A stretch of DNA of 64,000 nt from Clostridium sp. KNHs205 (GCF_000702945.1 NZ_JNLE01000003.1:3395501-3459500), one strand, 5' to 3'. Counted from the first letter of the stretch, positions 17,722-27,485 are shown. Numbers and translations are program-made. Notes: generated by a model from the letters alone, not told the origin.

Positions 17722-18840
17722 ATGCTTAAGGAAGAAACATTAATACAAACAAAATTAAATGTGCTGATAGAGAGCTTTCAAAAAGTGCTATATGAGGATG
17801 ATACGGATTTTCTGTCAAATATGAAATCCAGGAATCTTGCCGGGGACGATATTACAAGGTACCGGTACTGGGAATGGACACAGGGGATTGGACTTTTTGG
17901 ATTTTGGAAGTTGTTTGAAAAGACCAAAGAAGAGGAGTATCTGGAGTTGATTTTGAAATATTATAACGAGCGGATTGATAGCGGACTTCCTTCTAAGAAT
18001 ATTAATACCTGCGCTCCGATGCTGACTTTATCTTATGCAGCCGAGTACACAGGAAACCCTGTGTTCCATACAGTCTGTGCTGAATGGGCAGAGTGGATAA
18101 TGAATGAGCTGCCAAAAACCAAAGAAGGAGGTTTTCAGCACATTACTTCTGATACCTTAAATGATCAGGAACTCTGGGATGATACCCTGGTTATGACAGT
18201 GCTTTTTCTTGCCAATTATGGAAGAATCTCAAATAAACCTGAATATATAGAAGAAGCCAAATATCAGTTTTTATTACATATAAAGTATCTGGCCGATAAA
18301 AAGACCGGTTTATGGTATCATGGCTGGACCTTTCATGGAAACCATAATTTTGTGGAAGCCTTGTGGGGCAGGGGGAATTGCTGGGTGACAATTGCAATTC
18401 CGGAATTTTTACATATGGTGGATTGTGAAGGCAGTATACAGCGATTTCTTCTGGAGGCATTAAAAGCACAGGTGGAAGCCTTGGCAAAATACCAGGGAAC
18501 AAGCGGTATGTGGCATACTTTAATAGATGATAATACCTCGTATACAGAAACCAGTGCTACCTGTGGTTTTGCTTATGGAATCTTAAAGTCAGTACACCTT
18601 GGACTTATTGACGATAGTTATAAAAAATGTGCATACAAAGCCTTGGAATCCATTCTTCTAAATATCACCGATGAGGGTGTCGTGAAACAAGTCTCCTACG
18701 GAACTGCCATGGGAAGAGTAAACAAGCAGTTCTATAAAGAAATAGCAATCCGTTCCATGCCCTACGGACAGGCACTGGCAATCCTTTTTCTGTTGGAAAT
18801 AACAGAAGATATGGAAAAAGATAGGGTTATGAAGCTATGA
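17722..18840 (+). CDS. GH105 unsaturated uronyl hydrolase (YteR/YesR type)
   Basis: A 372-residue enzyme of glycoside hydrolase family 105, an (alpha/alpha)6 barrel that removes a 4,5-unsaturated uronic acid from the non-reducing end of products made by polysaccharide lyases. The family-typical segment ELWDDTLVM carries the likely catalytic Asp (153/154), and the WGRGNCW substrate loop begins at Trp215. There is no signal peptide, so it acts on imported oligosaccharides. The start is ATG at 17722. The stop overlaps the MFS gene by 4 bp (ATGA). Together with the alpha-mannosidase it points to a substrate containing uronic acid and mannose. No lyase gene lies in the window. Confidence 0.92.
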   Translation: MLKEETLIQTKLNVLIESFQKVLYEDDTDFLSNMKSRNLAGDDITRYRYWEWTQGIGLFGFWKLFEKTKEEEYLELILKYYNERIDSGLPSKNINTCAPMLTLSYAAEYTGNPVFHTVCAEWAEWIMNELPKTKEGGFQHITSDTLNDQELWDDTLVMTVLFLANYGRISNKPEYIEEAKYQFLLHIKYLADKKTGLWYHGWTFHGNHNFVEALWGRGNCWVTIAIPEFLHMVDCEGSIQRFLLEALKAQVEALAKYQGTSGMWHTLIDDNTSYTETSATCGFAYGILKSVHLGLIDDSYKKCAYKALESILLNITDEGVVKQVSYGTAMGRVNKQFYKEIAIRSMPYGQALAILFLLEITEDMEKDRVMKL

Positions 18841-19994
18841 GAAAAAAAGCGGTCGTATTTATAAGTTTTATGATAATTATGATTGTAATGGGGGCAAGTG
18901 ACAGCCTGCGAGGAATCTTTGCTGTAATGTTTCGTGAACATTTTGAGCTGTCGGCCTTTCAGATTTCATTGATAATTACCGTAAGTTACCTGGGTAATCT
19001 TATATTTCTGTTTTTTGGAGGGGCTTTTGTTGACAGGTATCACAAGAAAAAGGCTCTGCTGGCTATAGTAAGCATTTGGCTGTGCGGAGCGGCTCTATTT
19101 ATCTTTACAGATGATTATGTTCTGTTGTTGCTTGGTATGTTTTTCTGTATGGGAGCCTCTACGCTTATTAATACTACTATTAATATCCTGGTACCTGCTG
19201 TTTTTGCGGCTTCGCCGGGGATGATAGTGAATATTCTTTTCTTCGTTCAGGGGATTGGGACCAGTACCAGCCAGAATTTTGGCGGAAAGCTTACAGGGAA
19301 CTACTCTTCCTGGCAGGGAATCAATCTGTTTCTTGCTGTACTTGCAGTGGTTGGGGCAGTTTTCCTGCTGACAGCGGATATTCCGGAGGTCAGGCAGGAA
19401 GGCAGAAAGAAAATATCATATAAGGGAATATTGAAAGCACCGATTTTTTGGAGCCTAACCTTAATCTTTGGCTTTTATTTTATTGCAGAGCATGGAATAC
19501 TTAACTGGCTGCTTCTTTACGGAATAAATGAGCTTGGGTTATCCTCCGGGCACGCTTCTGCGTATCTGTCTTTGTTTTTTGGCGGGATTACCCTTGGAAG
19601 GCTTTTATTTGCACCGGTTGTACAAAAATTAGGAGTGAAGAAGAGCATTACACTTTTTGGAGGAGTAGGTACCGTAGGTTATATAACAGGGATTCTGTCA
19701 GGTAAGACGGGAATTATGCTGTTAAGCTTGTCAGGCCTTGGGATATCAATACTTTATCCTACTCTGGTACTTATGATACGTCTGTTTTATGAGGAAGACA
19801 GGATAGCTACAGCAACAGGTGCAGTTATCAGCCTTGCCACCATATTTGACATTGTCTTTAATATGGCATTTGGCAAATTGGTGGATAGTTATGGACTAAG
19901 GATATCTATTATGATACTACCCTTTAGTATGGCAGCATTTTATATCAGTTATTTGATTTTTGTTGGGAGCAGAAAAAAAGAAAGTGTGCAGTGA
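18837..19994 (+). CDS. MFS transporter
   Basis: A 385-residue membrane protein with about 12 hydrophobic segments and the major-facilitator loop motif between TM2 and TM3 (GGAFVDRYHKKKALL). It is translationally coupled to the GH105 gene by a 4-bp overlap, which suggests transport of the same sugar family, either uptake of an unsaturated disaccharide or export of a product. The direction and substrate cannot be told from sequence. It ends the transcript. Confidence 0.88.
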   Translation: MRKKAVVFISFMIIMIVMGASDSLRGIFAVMFREHFELSAFQISLIITVSYLGNLIFLFFGGAFVDRYHKKKALLAIVSIWLCGAALFIFTDDYVLLLLGMFFCMGASTLINTTINILVPAVFAASPGMIVNILFFVQGIGTSTSQNFGGKLTGNYSSWQGINLFLAVLAVVGAVFLLTADIPEVRQEGRKKISYKGILKAPIFWSLTLIFGFYFIAEHGILNWLLLYGINELGLSSGHASAYLSLFFGGITLGRLLFAPVVQKLGVKKSITLFGGVGTVGYITGILSGKTGIMLLSLSGLGISILYPTLVLMIRLFYEEDRIATATGAVISLATIFDIVFNMAFGKLVDSYGLRISIMILPFSMAAFYISYLIFVGSRKKESVQ

Positions 19995-20155
19995 ATGAAG
20001 TGCTTACAGATTCTACGGAGAGAATTTGGATATTCTGCAATTACTGTTAACATGCCGAGTATTATGAAAGCAAAATTATATAATTCATTTTTTTCAGCTG
20101 TATAGAAGAACGTCAGGCTAGGAGGCTTCTGTGTCTTAATCTGTTTTTAATAGGC

Positions 20156-20216
20156 AGGCGTAGCATTCTTGTTACTGGAACCGCTACGCCTTCTTCTCTT
20201 TCCCTTTTTGAGTACT
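20156..20216. terminator. Intrinsic terminator between MFS and peptidase genes
   Basis: AGGCGTAGC (20156-20164) pairs with GCTACGCCT (20183-20191), followed by a pyrimidine tract ending in T5. It sits in the 286-bp gap between the MFS gene and the convergent peptidase gene. I see no ORF with a ribosome site in that gap. Confidence 0.72.
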
Positions 20217-20280
20217 GATATCAGATACTGATAATAAAAGAAATTTACCTAATGCAGTACAGTTATTCTTGCATAAATAA

Positions 20281-20991
20281 TTACCGGCTGGCATCTACAA
20301 AAGCTGTAAACAGCTTCTTTGCACCTTCATTTACACGGAAGAGATGCTCCGGATGCCATTGGACGGCAAGAAAGAAAGGGTGGTCTCTTAAATATACAGC
20401 TTCTACCAGTCCATCCCTCGACCTTGCAGCTACATTCAACTCAGGAGCCACATCTTTGATTCCCTGATGATGAAAGCTGTTTACCATTAAGGTATCTTCC
20501 TGAAGAATATCATAAAGGAGAGAATCCCTTTCGATTGTTACAGTATGTGAAAGTACTGTGCGACCGGATTTCTGAGAATGGCATAGATTTAACTCCCTTT
20601 GGAATTGAGCAGCAATATCCTGAAATAAGGTGCCTCCAAAGAATACATTAAGTACTTGTATTCCGCGGCAGATACCAAATACAGGCTTGCCGGTACTAAT
20701 TACAAGATTAAAAATAGTTTCTTCCATCTGATCTCTGTCAGGGTACACTACATCACATTCCTCAAGGGTTTCCTCACCGAAGCGGAAGGGATCGATATCC
20801 GGGCCGCCTGTAAAAAGGAAACCATCACAAACCGAAACTGCTGTCTTTAGTGCTTCTTCATTTGCTTTCAGGGGAAGCAGGAGAGGAACACCACCTGCAT
20901 CCAAAATAGCTTCCAAATACATGGAAGCTATGCAAAGCTTATTATTATCAGGTTCGTAGTGGGGGGTAACTCCTATAACAGGGATTCTCAT
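20281..20991 (-). CDS. Gamma-glutamyl-gamma-aminobutyrate hydrolase-like peptidase (C26, class I amidotransferase fold)
   Basis: A 236-residue protein of peptidase family C26. The nucleophile Cys108 is in VFGICRGIQVLN, the His of the triad in VQWHPEH, and the oxyanion loop is FTGGPDIDP. Family members hydrolyse gamma-glutamyl amides, for example in putrescine breakdown (PuuD) or folate polyglutamate trimming. No putrescine genes are nearby, so the substrate is open. The ATG at 20991 is chosen because AAAGGAG is 6 nt upstream and MRIPVIGVTP is the usual N-terminus; the longer frame upstream runs through the shared 42-bp leader. It lies 158 bp downstream of the aldose epimerase on the same strand. 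Confidence 0.88.
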   Translation of the reverse strand: MRIPVIGVTPHYEPDNNKLCIASMYLEAILDAGGVPLLLPLKANEEALKTAVSVCDGFLFTGGPDIDPFRFGEETLEECDVVYPDRDQMEETIFNLVISTGKPVFGICRGIQVLNVFFGGTLFQDIAAQFQRELNLCHSQKSGRTVLSHTVTIERDSLLYDILQEDTLMVNSFHHQGIKDVAPELNVAARSRDGLVEAVYLRDHPFFLAVQWHPEHLFRVNEGAKKLFTAFVDASR

Positions 20992-20998
20992 TTTAACT

Positions 20999-21040
20999 CC
21001 TTTCGTGAACATCAAATCTTGGGATTTGATATTCCTGAAT
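20999..21040 (-). promoter_or_regulatory. 42-bp leader element, copy 1 (inverted partner at 23667-23708)
   Basis: Read on the minus strand, this stretch matches 23667-23708 at 41 of 42 positions. It contains a near-palindrome (GTATTCAGGAATAT) and a second palindrome CAAATCCCAAGATTTG, and ends with TTCACGAAAGG, overlapping the ribosome site of the peptidase gene. A further matching block, AAAGACTGTTTTT, lies about 20 bp upstream in both copies. Confidence 0.85.
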
Positions 21041-21149
21041 ACGTAGTTGAAAAACAGTCTTTTGATTTTACACCGAACTCCCAGCTTATGATTTGGAGAC
21101 ACACTGATTTTACTTTGGATATTCGCTGATAATAATCGCTGGTATCTAT

Positions 21150-22034
21150 TTACCCGATTGTTATAGTATATGACGCGTTAAAGCTTTTGCTAACTTCTAA
21201 TTTATTACCCCATTTACGTTCTTCCAAGGAGCCATTGAAATTATCTGAATCACATCTGCCGTACCAGGGTTCAATACATACAAAAGGTGCATTTTTACCG
21301 GCAGGTGACCAGAGACCGAACAAAGGAGCATCAAAGGCAACAGTAATATAGGGGGTCTTATCGGGTTTTAAAAGAGATACTCTATGGCACTGGTTTTTTT
21401 CAATTATAAGAGCATCATTATCAAAAAGATGTGAACTGATAGGCAGAATTCCCTGATCTGTAGAGAGTAAGCCAGGTTCTTCTGTTGTTACGGCCAGTCC
21501 ATGTTCGTTGATTTTGGTTATAATTAAAGGAGCTTTATGATCGAAGGCAAAATAGTAGTCTTCCTGGCGGCCTTCTTTGTTTAAAGGACAAAAAAAGGCA
21601 GGATGGGCACCAATTGAGAAATACATGGTATCATTCCCGTTATTGATGACCTCCCAGGCAACTTCGATTTCTCTGGCTGTCAAGGTGTAGCTTATGTTAA
21701 GGATAAAAGGGAAGGGATATTCTTTCAGGGTGGCTTCTGTAGCTTCCAGGGTAAAAGTGATAGAATTCTCATTTTTATCAGATATACGAAAATCCATGTC
21801 TCTGGCAAAACCATGTTGTGACATAGGATAATCAATGCCATTATAGTTATAGCTCTTATCCTTTAGGCTTCCTACAAAAGGGAAAAGAACAGGAGAAGAA
21901 CGCTTCCAAAAGGCAGGATCTGCATTCCATAAATAATCCTTTCCGTTTTTTCTATCGGATATTGCAGTCAACTCTGCTCCTGCTTCATGAATTTTTAAAG
22001 TTAATTCATCATTTTCTAATACATGTAATTTCAT
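21150..22034 (-). CDS. Aldose 1-epimerase family protein (LacX-like)
   Basis: A 294-residue beta-sandwich protein of the aldose-1-epimerase superfamily, which interconverts alpha and beta anomers of sugars or sugar phosphates. The recognisable strands are AELTAISDRKNGKDYLWNAD near the N-terminus, PVLFPFVGSLKD, SQHGFARDMDF (the catalytic His region) and SIGAHPAFFCPL. GGAGG lies about 6 nt upstream of the ATG. It stands divergent from licT, next to a beta-glucoside PTS operon, so its sugar could be a PTS product such as glucose 6-phosphate, but this is inference. It may be cotranscribed with the downstream peptidase. Confidence 0.87.
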   Translation of the reverse strand: MKLHVLENDELTLKIHEAGAELTAISDRKNGKDYLWNADPAFWKRSSPVLFPFVGSLKDKSYNYNGIDYPMSQHGFARDMDFRISDKNENSITFTLEATEATLKEYPFPFILNISYTLTAREIEVAWEVINNGNDTMYFSIGAHPAFFCPLNKEGRQEDYYFAFDHKAPLIITKINEHGLAVTTEEPGLLSTDQGILPISSHLFDNDALIIEKNQCHRVSLLKPDKTPYITVAFDAPLFGLWSPAGKNAPFVCIEPWYGRCDSDNFNGSLEERKWGNKLEVSKSFNASYTITIG

Positions 22035-22390
22035 AGTAACCTCCGGTTCAATTTTATTATCAATGCCTTCTATCTATAAGACAGAGATGTTATAAATCAA
22101 CAAATAAATTTAGCTTTTATTTTAACATGGAAAGACTATTTATACCATACATTACATAAAAATCCATGTTTTCTGGCAGAGAGAGACTGAAACTACTTGT
22201 GTCGGGCCTGGAAAGTAAAATATACAATAAAATTAAATAATAAGCTCAAAGAGAGTAGTTATTGATACTGATGTGTCAGGATATTTTGAAATAAGTTGTG
22301 TGAAATGTATACAAAAATTCAAGATTATTTTTATGAGAAGTGTCAATGGTAAAAGTTTAATAATTCTATTATAATAACTTTACATTCAAA
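22035..22390. other. Gene-free stretch between aldose epimerase and licT
   Basis: I see no ORF with a ribosome site. The only structure is an 8-bp inverted repeat (AACATGGA at 22124, TCCATGTT at 22163) and a TATAAT box at 22370 that could be the licT -10 element, without a convincing -35. Confidence 0.5.
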
Positions 22391-22450
22391 GTTTGTTACT
22401 GTTCAATCAGGCAAGACTTACATCTATAGGTGTATTTCTTGTCTTTTTTT
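22391..22450 (+). promoter_or_regulatory. RAT antiterminator site and overlapping terminator upstream of licT
   Basis: GTTTGTTACTGTTCAATCAG followed by GCAAGACT (22391-22418) closely matches the ribonucleic antiterminator sites bound by BglG/SacT proteins. It overlaps the 5' arm of a hairpin (AAGAC with GTCTT at 22441) ending in T7. Binding of the antiterminator protein would prevent the terminator, so the gene downstream is autoregulated. Confidence 0.8.
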
Positions 22451-22574
22451 ATTTACTAAGTTTAGGAAGAGAGTGTGTATTAGCTGGAACAGTTTTAATC
22501 TGATTACAACCCCAGACTTCTTAAGGAGGAATGAACGGAATTCCCTGATATAGTTGGACAGAAAGTAGGCAGTT

Positions 22575-23411
22575 ATGAAGATCGTACGTATATTAAATAA
22601 TAATTCAATTGTGGCAAGGAATGAGAAACAGCAGGAATATGTGCTGCTGGGATCAGGTTTGGGATTTCAAAAAGCCAGAGGTGATACAGTTGATGAATCG
22701 AAAATAGAAAAGAAATTTGCTCCCACAGACGATAAGGTAATCAGCCAGTTTGTAGAGCTGGTAAATAATATCTCTATGGAATGCATTTTGTATTCCCAGC
22801 AGATAATTGAAGATGCCAAAGTAAAATATGGTAAAAAACTGGTTGATACCATTTACATCTCCTTACCGGACCATATATCCAATGCAATTGAGAATGCCAG
22901 AAGCGGTATCTATGTCAGGAACCCGCTCCTTCATGATATCAAACGCTTCTACAAGGATGAATTCTCCATTGGAACATCTGCCTTAGAACTTATTAAAGAG
23001 AATACAGGGATTCAATTACCTGAAGATGAAGCTGCTCATATAGCCTTACATTTTGTAAATGCAGAAATAGGTGAAGGCAAGGCTACAGCCATAAAGTTAA
23101 CGGAAATAATGCAGGAAATCTCAAATATTGTGAAAGATTATTTCAAGATAGAATACGATGAAAATTCCTTAAATTATTATCGATATATAACTCATTTAAA
23201 ATTCTTTGCACAGAGAATCTTAAATAATACAAATTATCCGGAAGGGGATAAGGATGTTCTGGAGCTGGTGATTAATAAGTACAAGAAGGAATATGAATGT
23301 GTGCTGGAGGTTGGCAGGTTTATAAAGGATAAATTCGGATATGTGTTAAGTTCAGATGAGTTGTTATATCTGACAATTCATATTTCAAGAGTAGTAAATA
23401 AAGTGGATTAG
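22575..23411 (+). CDS. licT: LicT/BglG family transcriptional antiterminator
   Basis: A 278-residue antiterminator: N-terminal RNA-binding CAT domain (MKIVRILNNNSIVARNEKQQEYVLLGSGLGFQKARGD) and two PTS regulatory domains. PRD1 (about 65-170) has the conserved His in LPDHISNAIEN and HIALHFVNAE; PRD2 (about 175-278) has THLKFFAQRI and LTIHISRV. PTS phosphorylation of these His residues controls dimerisation: inactive without substrate, active when beta-glucosides are transported. Two RAT sites flank the gene, one in its own leader and one before the PTS gene. The ribosome site is weak (AGTAGG), which may keep its level low. Confidence 0.94.
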   Translation: MKIVRILNNNSIVARNEKQQEYVLLGSGLGFQKARGDTVDESKIEKKFAPTDDKVISQFVELVNNISMECILYSQQIIEDAKVKYGKKLVDTIYISLPDHISNAIENARSGIYVRNPLLHDIKRFYKDEFSIGTSALELIKENTGIQLPEDEAAHIALHFVNAEIGEGKATAIKLTEIMQEISNIVKDYFKIEYDENSLNYYRYITHLKFFAQRILNNTNYPEGDKDVLELVINKYKKEYECVLEVGRFIKDKFGYVLSSDELLYLTIHISRVVNKVD

Positions 23412-23480
23412 ATTTTTGAGCGTGATATTACGAATATATAGATAGGTAAGTAAAGCGTAAAGCACAATGGTTATGGTTAT

Positions 23481-23575
23481 AGGGATTGTTATGATTAGGT
23501 TCAGCAAGACCCGGAGATAGCAGCAGGGTAAGTTTAAGAATTTACTGTAAACGCTGTTTTCCTCCGGGTCTTTTT
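23481..23575 (+). promoter_or_regulatory. RAT site and terminator between licT and the PTS gene
   Basis: GGGATTGTTATGATTAGG continuing to GCAAGACCC (23481-23512) is a RAT-like site, more divergent than the upstream one. It overlaps the 5' arm AAGACCCGGAG (23506-23516) of a hairpin whose 3' arm CTCCGGGTCTT (23562-23572) runs into T5. This is the standard antitermination switch for a beta-glucoside operon. Confidence 0.85.
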
Positions 23576-23666
23576 ATATAGATTTATAAATTAAAGAATA
23601 ATCAATCATAGATTGGACATTCAAAAAAGAGGATAGTAAAAAAATAAAGACTGTTTTTTACTGCAT

Positions 23667-23708
23667 ATTCAGGAATATTAAATCCCAAGATTTGATGTTC
23701 ACGAAAGG
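23667..23708 (+). promoter_or_regulatory. 42-bp leader element, copy 2, in front of the PTS gene
   Basis: Matches the inverted copy at 20999-21040 at 41 of 42 positions. It lies downstream of the RAT terminator and ends in the ribosome site of the PTS gene. It includes two adjacent palindromes, ATATTCAGGAATAT and AAATCCCAAGATTT, so it may fold in RNA or be bound as DNA. Confidence 0.85.
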
Positions 23709-23715
23709 GGATATT

Positions 23716-25641
23716 ATGAACTATACCAACTTAGCAGCCGAAATTCTTAAATATGTCGGCGGACAGGAAAATGTAATAAGTGTTACAAATTGTATGACAC
23801 GGCTTCGTTTCCAGTTAAAAGATTCCAAGAAAGCAAATGTAGAAGCTATTAAAAATCTGAAAGGTGTACAGGGTGCCGTTACTAAAAACGGACAGTTTCA
23901 GATAATCATTGGCACAGACGTAAGCCATGTCTGCGAGGAGATTAAGAAGCTCGGACATTTTGATGATAATGCTGAAACCAGTGGAGAAGCCGAAAAGACT
24001 GGAATAATCAACAGCTTTTTTGGAACATTAACCGCAATCTTTACACCGGTTATTCCTGCCTTAGCCGGTTCCGGTATGATCAAAGCTTTATTGGCATTAT
24101 GCGTGGCGTTGGGAGTAATTACAAATGACAGTAATACTTATAAAGTATTTTTTGCCTTTGCTGATGCGCTCTTTTCCTTTATGCCCTTTATTCTGGCAAT
24201 TTCAGCAGCCAAGCGCTTCAAGTGTTCACCATATATTGCAGCTGTATTAGCCGGCGTATTGCTTCATTCCAGCTTTACGGGTATAGAAGCGCAGGAATTG
24301 ATTATTAACATATTTAATGGGAATACCATTAGCTTAAAGTATTTTACCATATTTGGCTTTTTACCGATTTTAGCAATCTCTTATGGCGGAAGTGTAATTC
24401 CTATCCTTTTGATCGTATGGGTGCAATCAAAGATAGAGCCTGTTGCTAATAAATATTCCTTTCCAGCTGTGAAGGTGTTCTTAGCACCTCTGATTACCAT
24501 TATCCTTACCGGTTTAATCGCGTTATTTATCGCAGGACCTATCGGTAACCTGATCGGACAGATTTTAGCAGTCGGCTTTAACTTCTTAAATGACTATGCT
24601 GGTTGGGTAATTCCTCTCATTATGGGTACCTTATGTCCTTTCTTTGTTATGACAGGAATGCATTACTGCTTTGCTCCCATTCAGTCAATTCAGTATGCAA
24701 CATTGGGTTATGGAACAATCTTAGGACCTGGTATGTTAGCCTCAAATATTGCACAGGGAACTTCCTCTATTGTCGTGGGTTTAAAATCTAAGAACAAAGA
24801 ACTTAAACAGTTAGGTCTTTCTGCTGGGTTTACTGGATTAATGGGTATTACAGAACCAGCCCTTTATGGTGTCAACTTAAAGTATAAGAAGCCATTATAT
24901 GCTGCAATGATTGGTGGTGGTTGTGCAGGCCTTTATGCAGGCATAACCGGTATTCATACCTTTTCTTCCACAACTGCAGGCCTTCTGGCACTTCCGGTTT
25001 ATATCGGCGGTGAGGGTTTTATGAATCTTATTAATGCTTGTATTACAATACTGATTTCCATGGCAGTAACAGTTATCGCAACTCTGATACTGGGATTTAA
25101 GGACCCTGTTGAAATGAAAACAGGGGAAGTGAATGCAGAGGAAGTGAATGCAGTAAATAAAAAGGAAGTAAAACCTCTTATAAAAGAGAAATTAATACTT
25201 GCTGCACCCTTAAGCGGTCAGACGATTAGTCTGTCTGAGGTTTCTGATGAAGCCTTCTCTCAGGGCATTTTAGGAAAAGGTGCTGCAATACTTCCTGTGG
25301 AAGGTAAGGTTTATGCACCTGTTAACGGCAGAGTAGAGACAGTATTTGAAACAAAACATGCTATTGGACTTGTTAGTGATGAAGGTGTTGAAATACTGAT
25401 TCATGTAGGTATCGATACTGTTGAGCTTGGCGGAAAATTCTATGAAGCTAAAGTGAAACAGGGAGAAAGAATTGCCAAAGGACAGCTGCTGCTGGAATTT
25501 GATATGGACGGTATCAAAAAAGCGGGTTATGATATAACGACTCCGATAATTGTTAGTAATACAGAGGATTATCTGGAGGTGCTGGCAACGGTTAAGGAAA
25601 CTGTCAGAGCAAAGGAGGATTTTCTAACTATTTTACCTTAA
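23716..25641 (+). CDS. Beta-glucoside PTS permease, EIIBCA
   Basis: A 641-residue three-domain PTS permease in the order B-C-A. EIIB has its phosphorylated Cys26 in TNCMTRLRF. EIIC (about 105-465) has roughly ten membrane segments. EIIA (about 500-641) carries the phospho-His563 in EILIHVGIDTVEL. It imports and phosphorylates beta-glucosides such as cellobiose, salicin or arbutin. ATG at 23716 is chosen because AAAGGGG lies 6 nt upstream and MNYTNLAAEILKYVGG is the usual EIIB start. Transcription is gated by LicT at the RAT site upstream. The GH1, HPr and enzyme I genes follow on the same strand. Confidence 0.94.
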   Translation: MNYTNLAAEILKYVGGQENVISVTNCMTRLRFQLKDSKKANVEAIKNLKGVQGAVTKNGQFQIIIGTDVSHVCEEIKKLGHFDDNAETSGEAEKTGIINSFFGTLTAIFTPVIPALAGSGMIKALLALCVALGVITNDSNTYKVFFAFADALFSFMPFILAISAAKRFKCSPYIAAVLAGVLLHSSFTGIEAQELIINIFNGNTISLKYFTIFGFLPILAISYGGSVIPILLIVWVQSKIEPVANKYSFPAVKVFLAPLITIILTGLIALFIAGPIGNLIGQILAVGFNFLNDYAGWVIPLIMGTLCPFFVMTGMHYCFAPIQSIQYATLGYGTILGPGMLASNIAQGTSSIVVGLKSKNKELKQLGLSAGFTGLMGITEPALYGVNLKYKKPLYAAMIGGGCAGLYAGITGIHTFSSTTAGLLALPVYIGGEGFMNLINACITILISMAVTVIATLILGFKDPVEMKTGEVNAEEVNAVNKKEVKPLIKEKLILAAPLSGQTISLSEVSDEAFSQGILGKGAAILPVEGKVYAPVNGRVETVFETKHAIGLVSDEGVEILIHVGIDTVELGGKFYEAKVKQGERIAKGQLLLEFDMDGIKKAGYDITTPIIVSNTEDYLEVLATVKETVRAKEDFLTILP

Positions 25642-25659
25642 TGAAAAGGAAGTTTATAG

Positions 25660-25707
25660 CCTTTCCAAGCAATAAACAAGTTATTTATACTTTATTGCTT
25701 GGAAAGG
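25660..25707 (+). terminator. 17-bp perfect hairpin between PTS and GH1 genes
   Basis: CCTTTCCAAGCAATAAA (25660-25676) is an exact complement of 25691-25707, with a 14-nt loop. There is no clear T run, so this is more likely an RNA processing or stabilising hairpin, or a partial attenuator, than a full terminator. Confidence 0.6.
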
Positions 25708-25717
25708 TTTAACTTAG

Positions 25718-27154
<1,437 letters not shown>

Positions 27155-27227
27155 CTAAAAATTTTATTGACAATAAGAAAGGCCGCATAGTAAGCGGGCA
27201 TAGTAAATACTATGTTAGGAATTTATC

Positions 27228-27485
27228 ATGAAAAAATTCGATTATGTAATAACAGACTCAATAGGTATCCATGCAAGACCTGCCGGTCAGCTTGTTAAGC
27301 TTGTTAAAGACCTTGAGGCAGCAGTAACAATTGAAGCAGAAGGAAAAACCGCAGACTTAAAAAAATTGATGGCAGTTATGTCACTGGGAGTAAAAAATGC
27401 TGCCACCGTAACAATTACTGCTGAAGGAACAGATGAAGAATTGGCAATAGAGAGACTGGAAGAATATTTTAAAGCAAATTTATAA
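27228..27485 (+). CDS. ptsH: HPr phosphocarrier protein lacking Ser46
   Basis: An 85-residue HPr. The phospho-accepting His15 is in GIHARPAGQ, so it can pass phosphate from enzyme I to EIIA. The segment that normally reads NLKSIMG, with the regulatory Ser46, here reads DLKKLMA, so residue 46 is Lys. This HPr therefore cannot be phosphorylated by HPr kinase and should not take part in CcpA-type catabolite repression through Ser46. It sits between GH1 and enzyme I in the beta-glucoside operon, not in a general ptsHI operon. The ribosome site is weak. Confidence 0.93.
   Translation: MKKFDYVITDSIGIHARPAGQLVKLVKDLEAAVTIEAEGKTADLKKLMAVMSLGVKNAATVTITAEGTDEELAIERLEEYFKANL

Noticed and set aside
22300..22340. 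Catabolite-responsive (cre) element upstream of licT
   Set aside because: The best match to TGWNANCGNTNWCA lacks the central CG, so I do not call it.
22525..22545. Mini-ORF behind AAGGAGG upstream of licT
   Set aside because: The site is 1-2 nt from the ATG and the frame stops after five codons; too close for efficient initiation.
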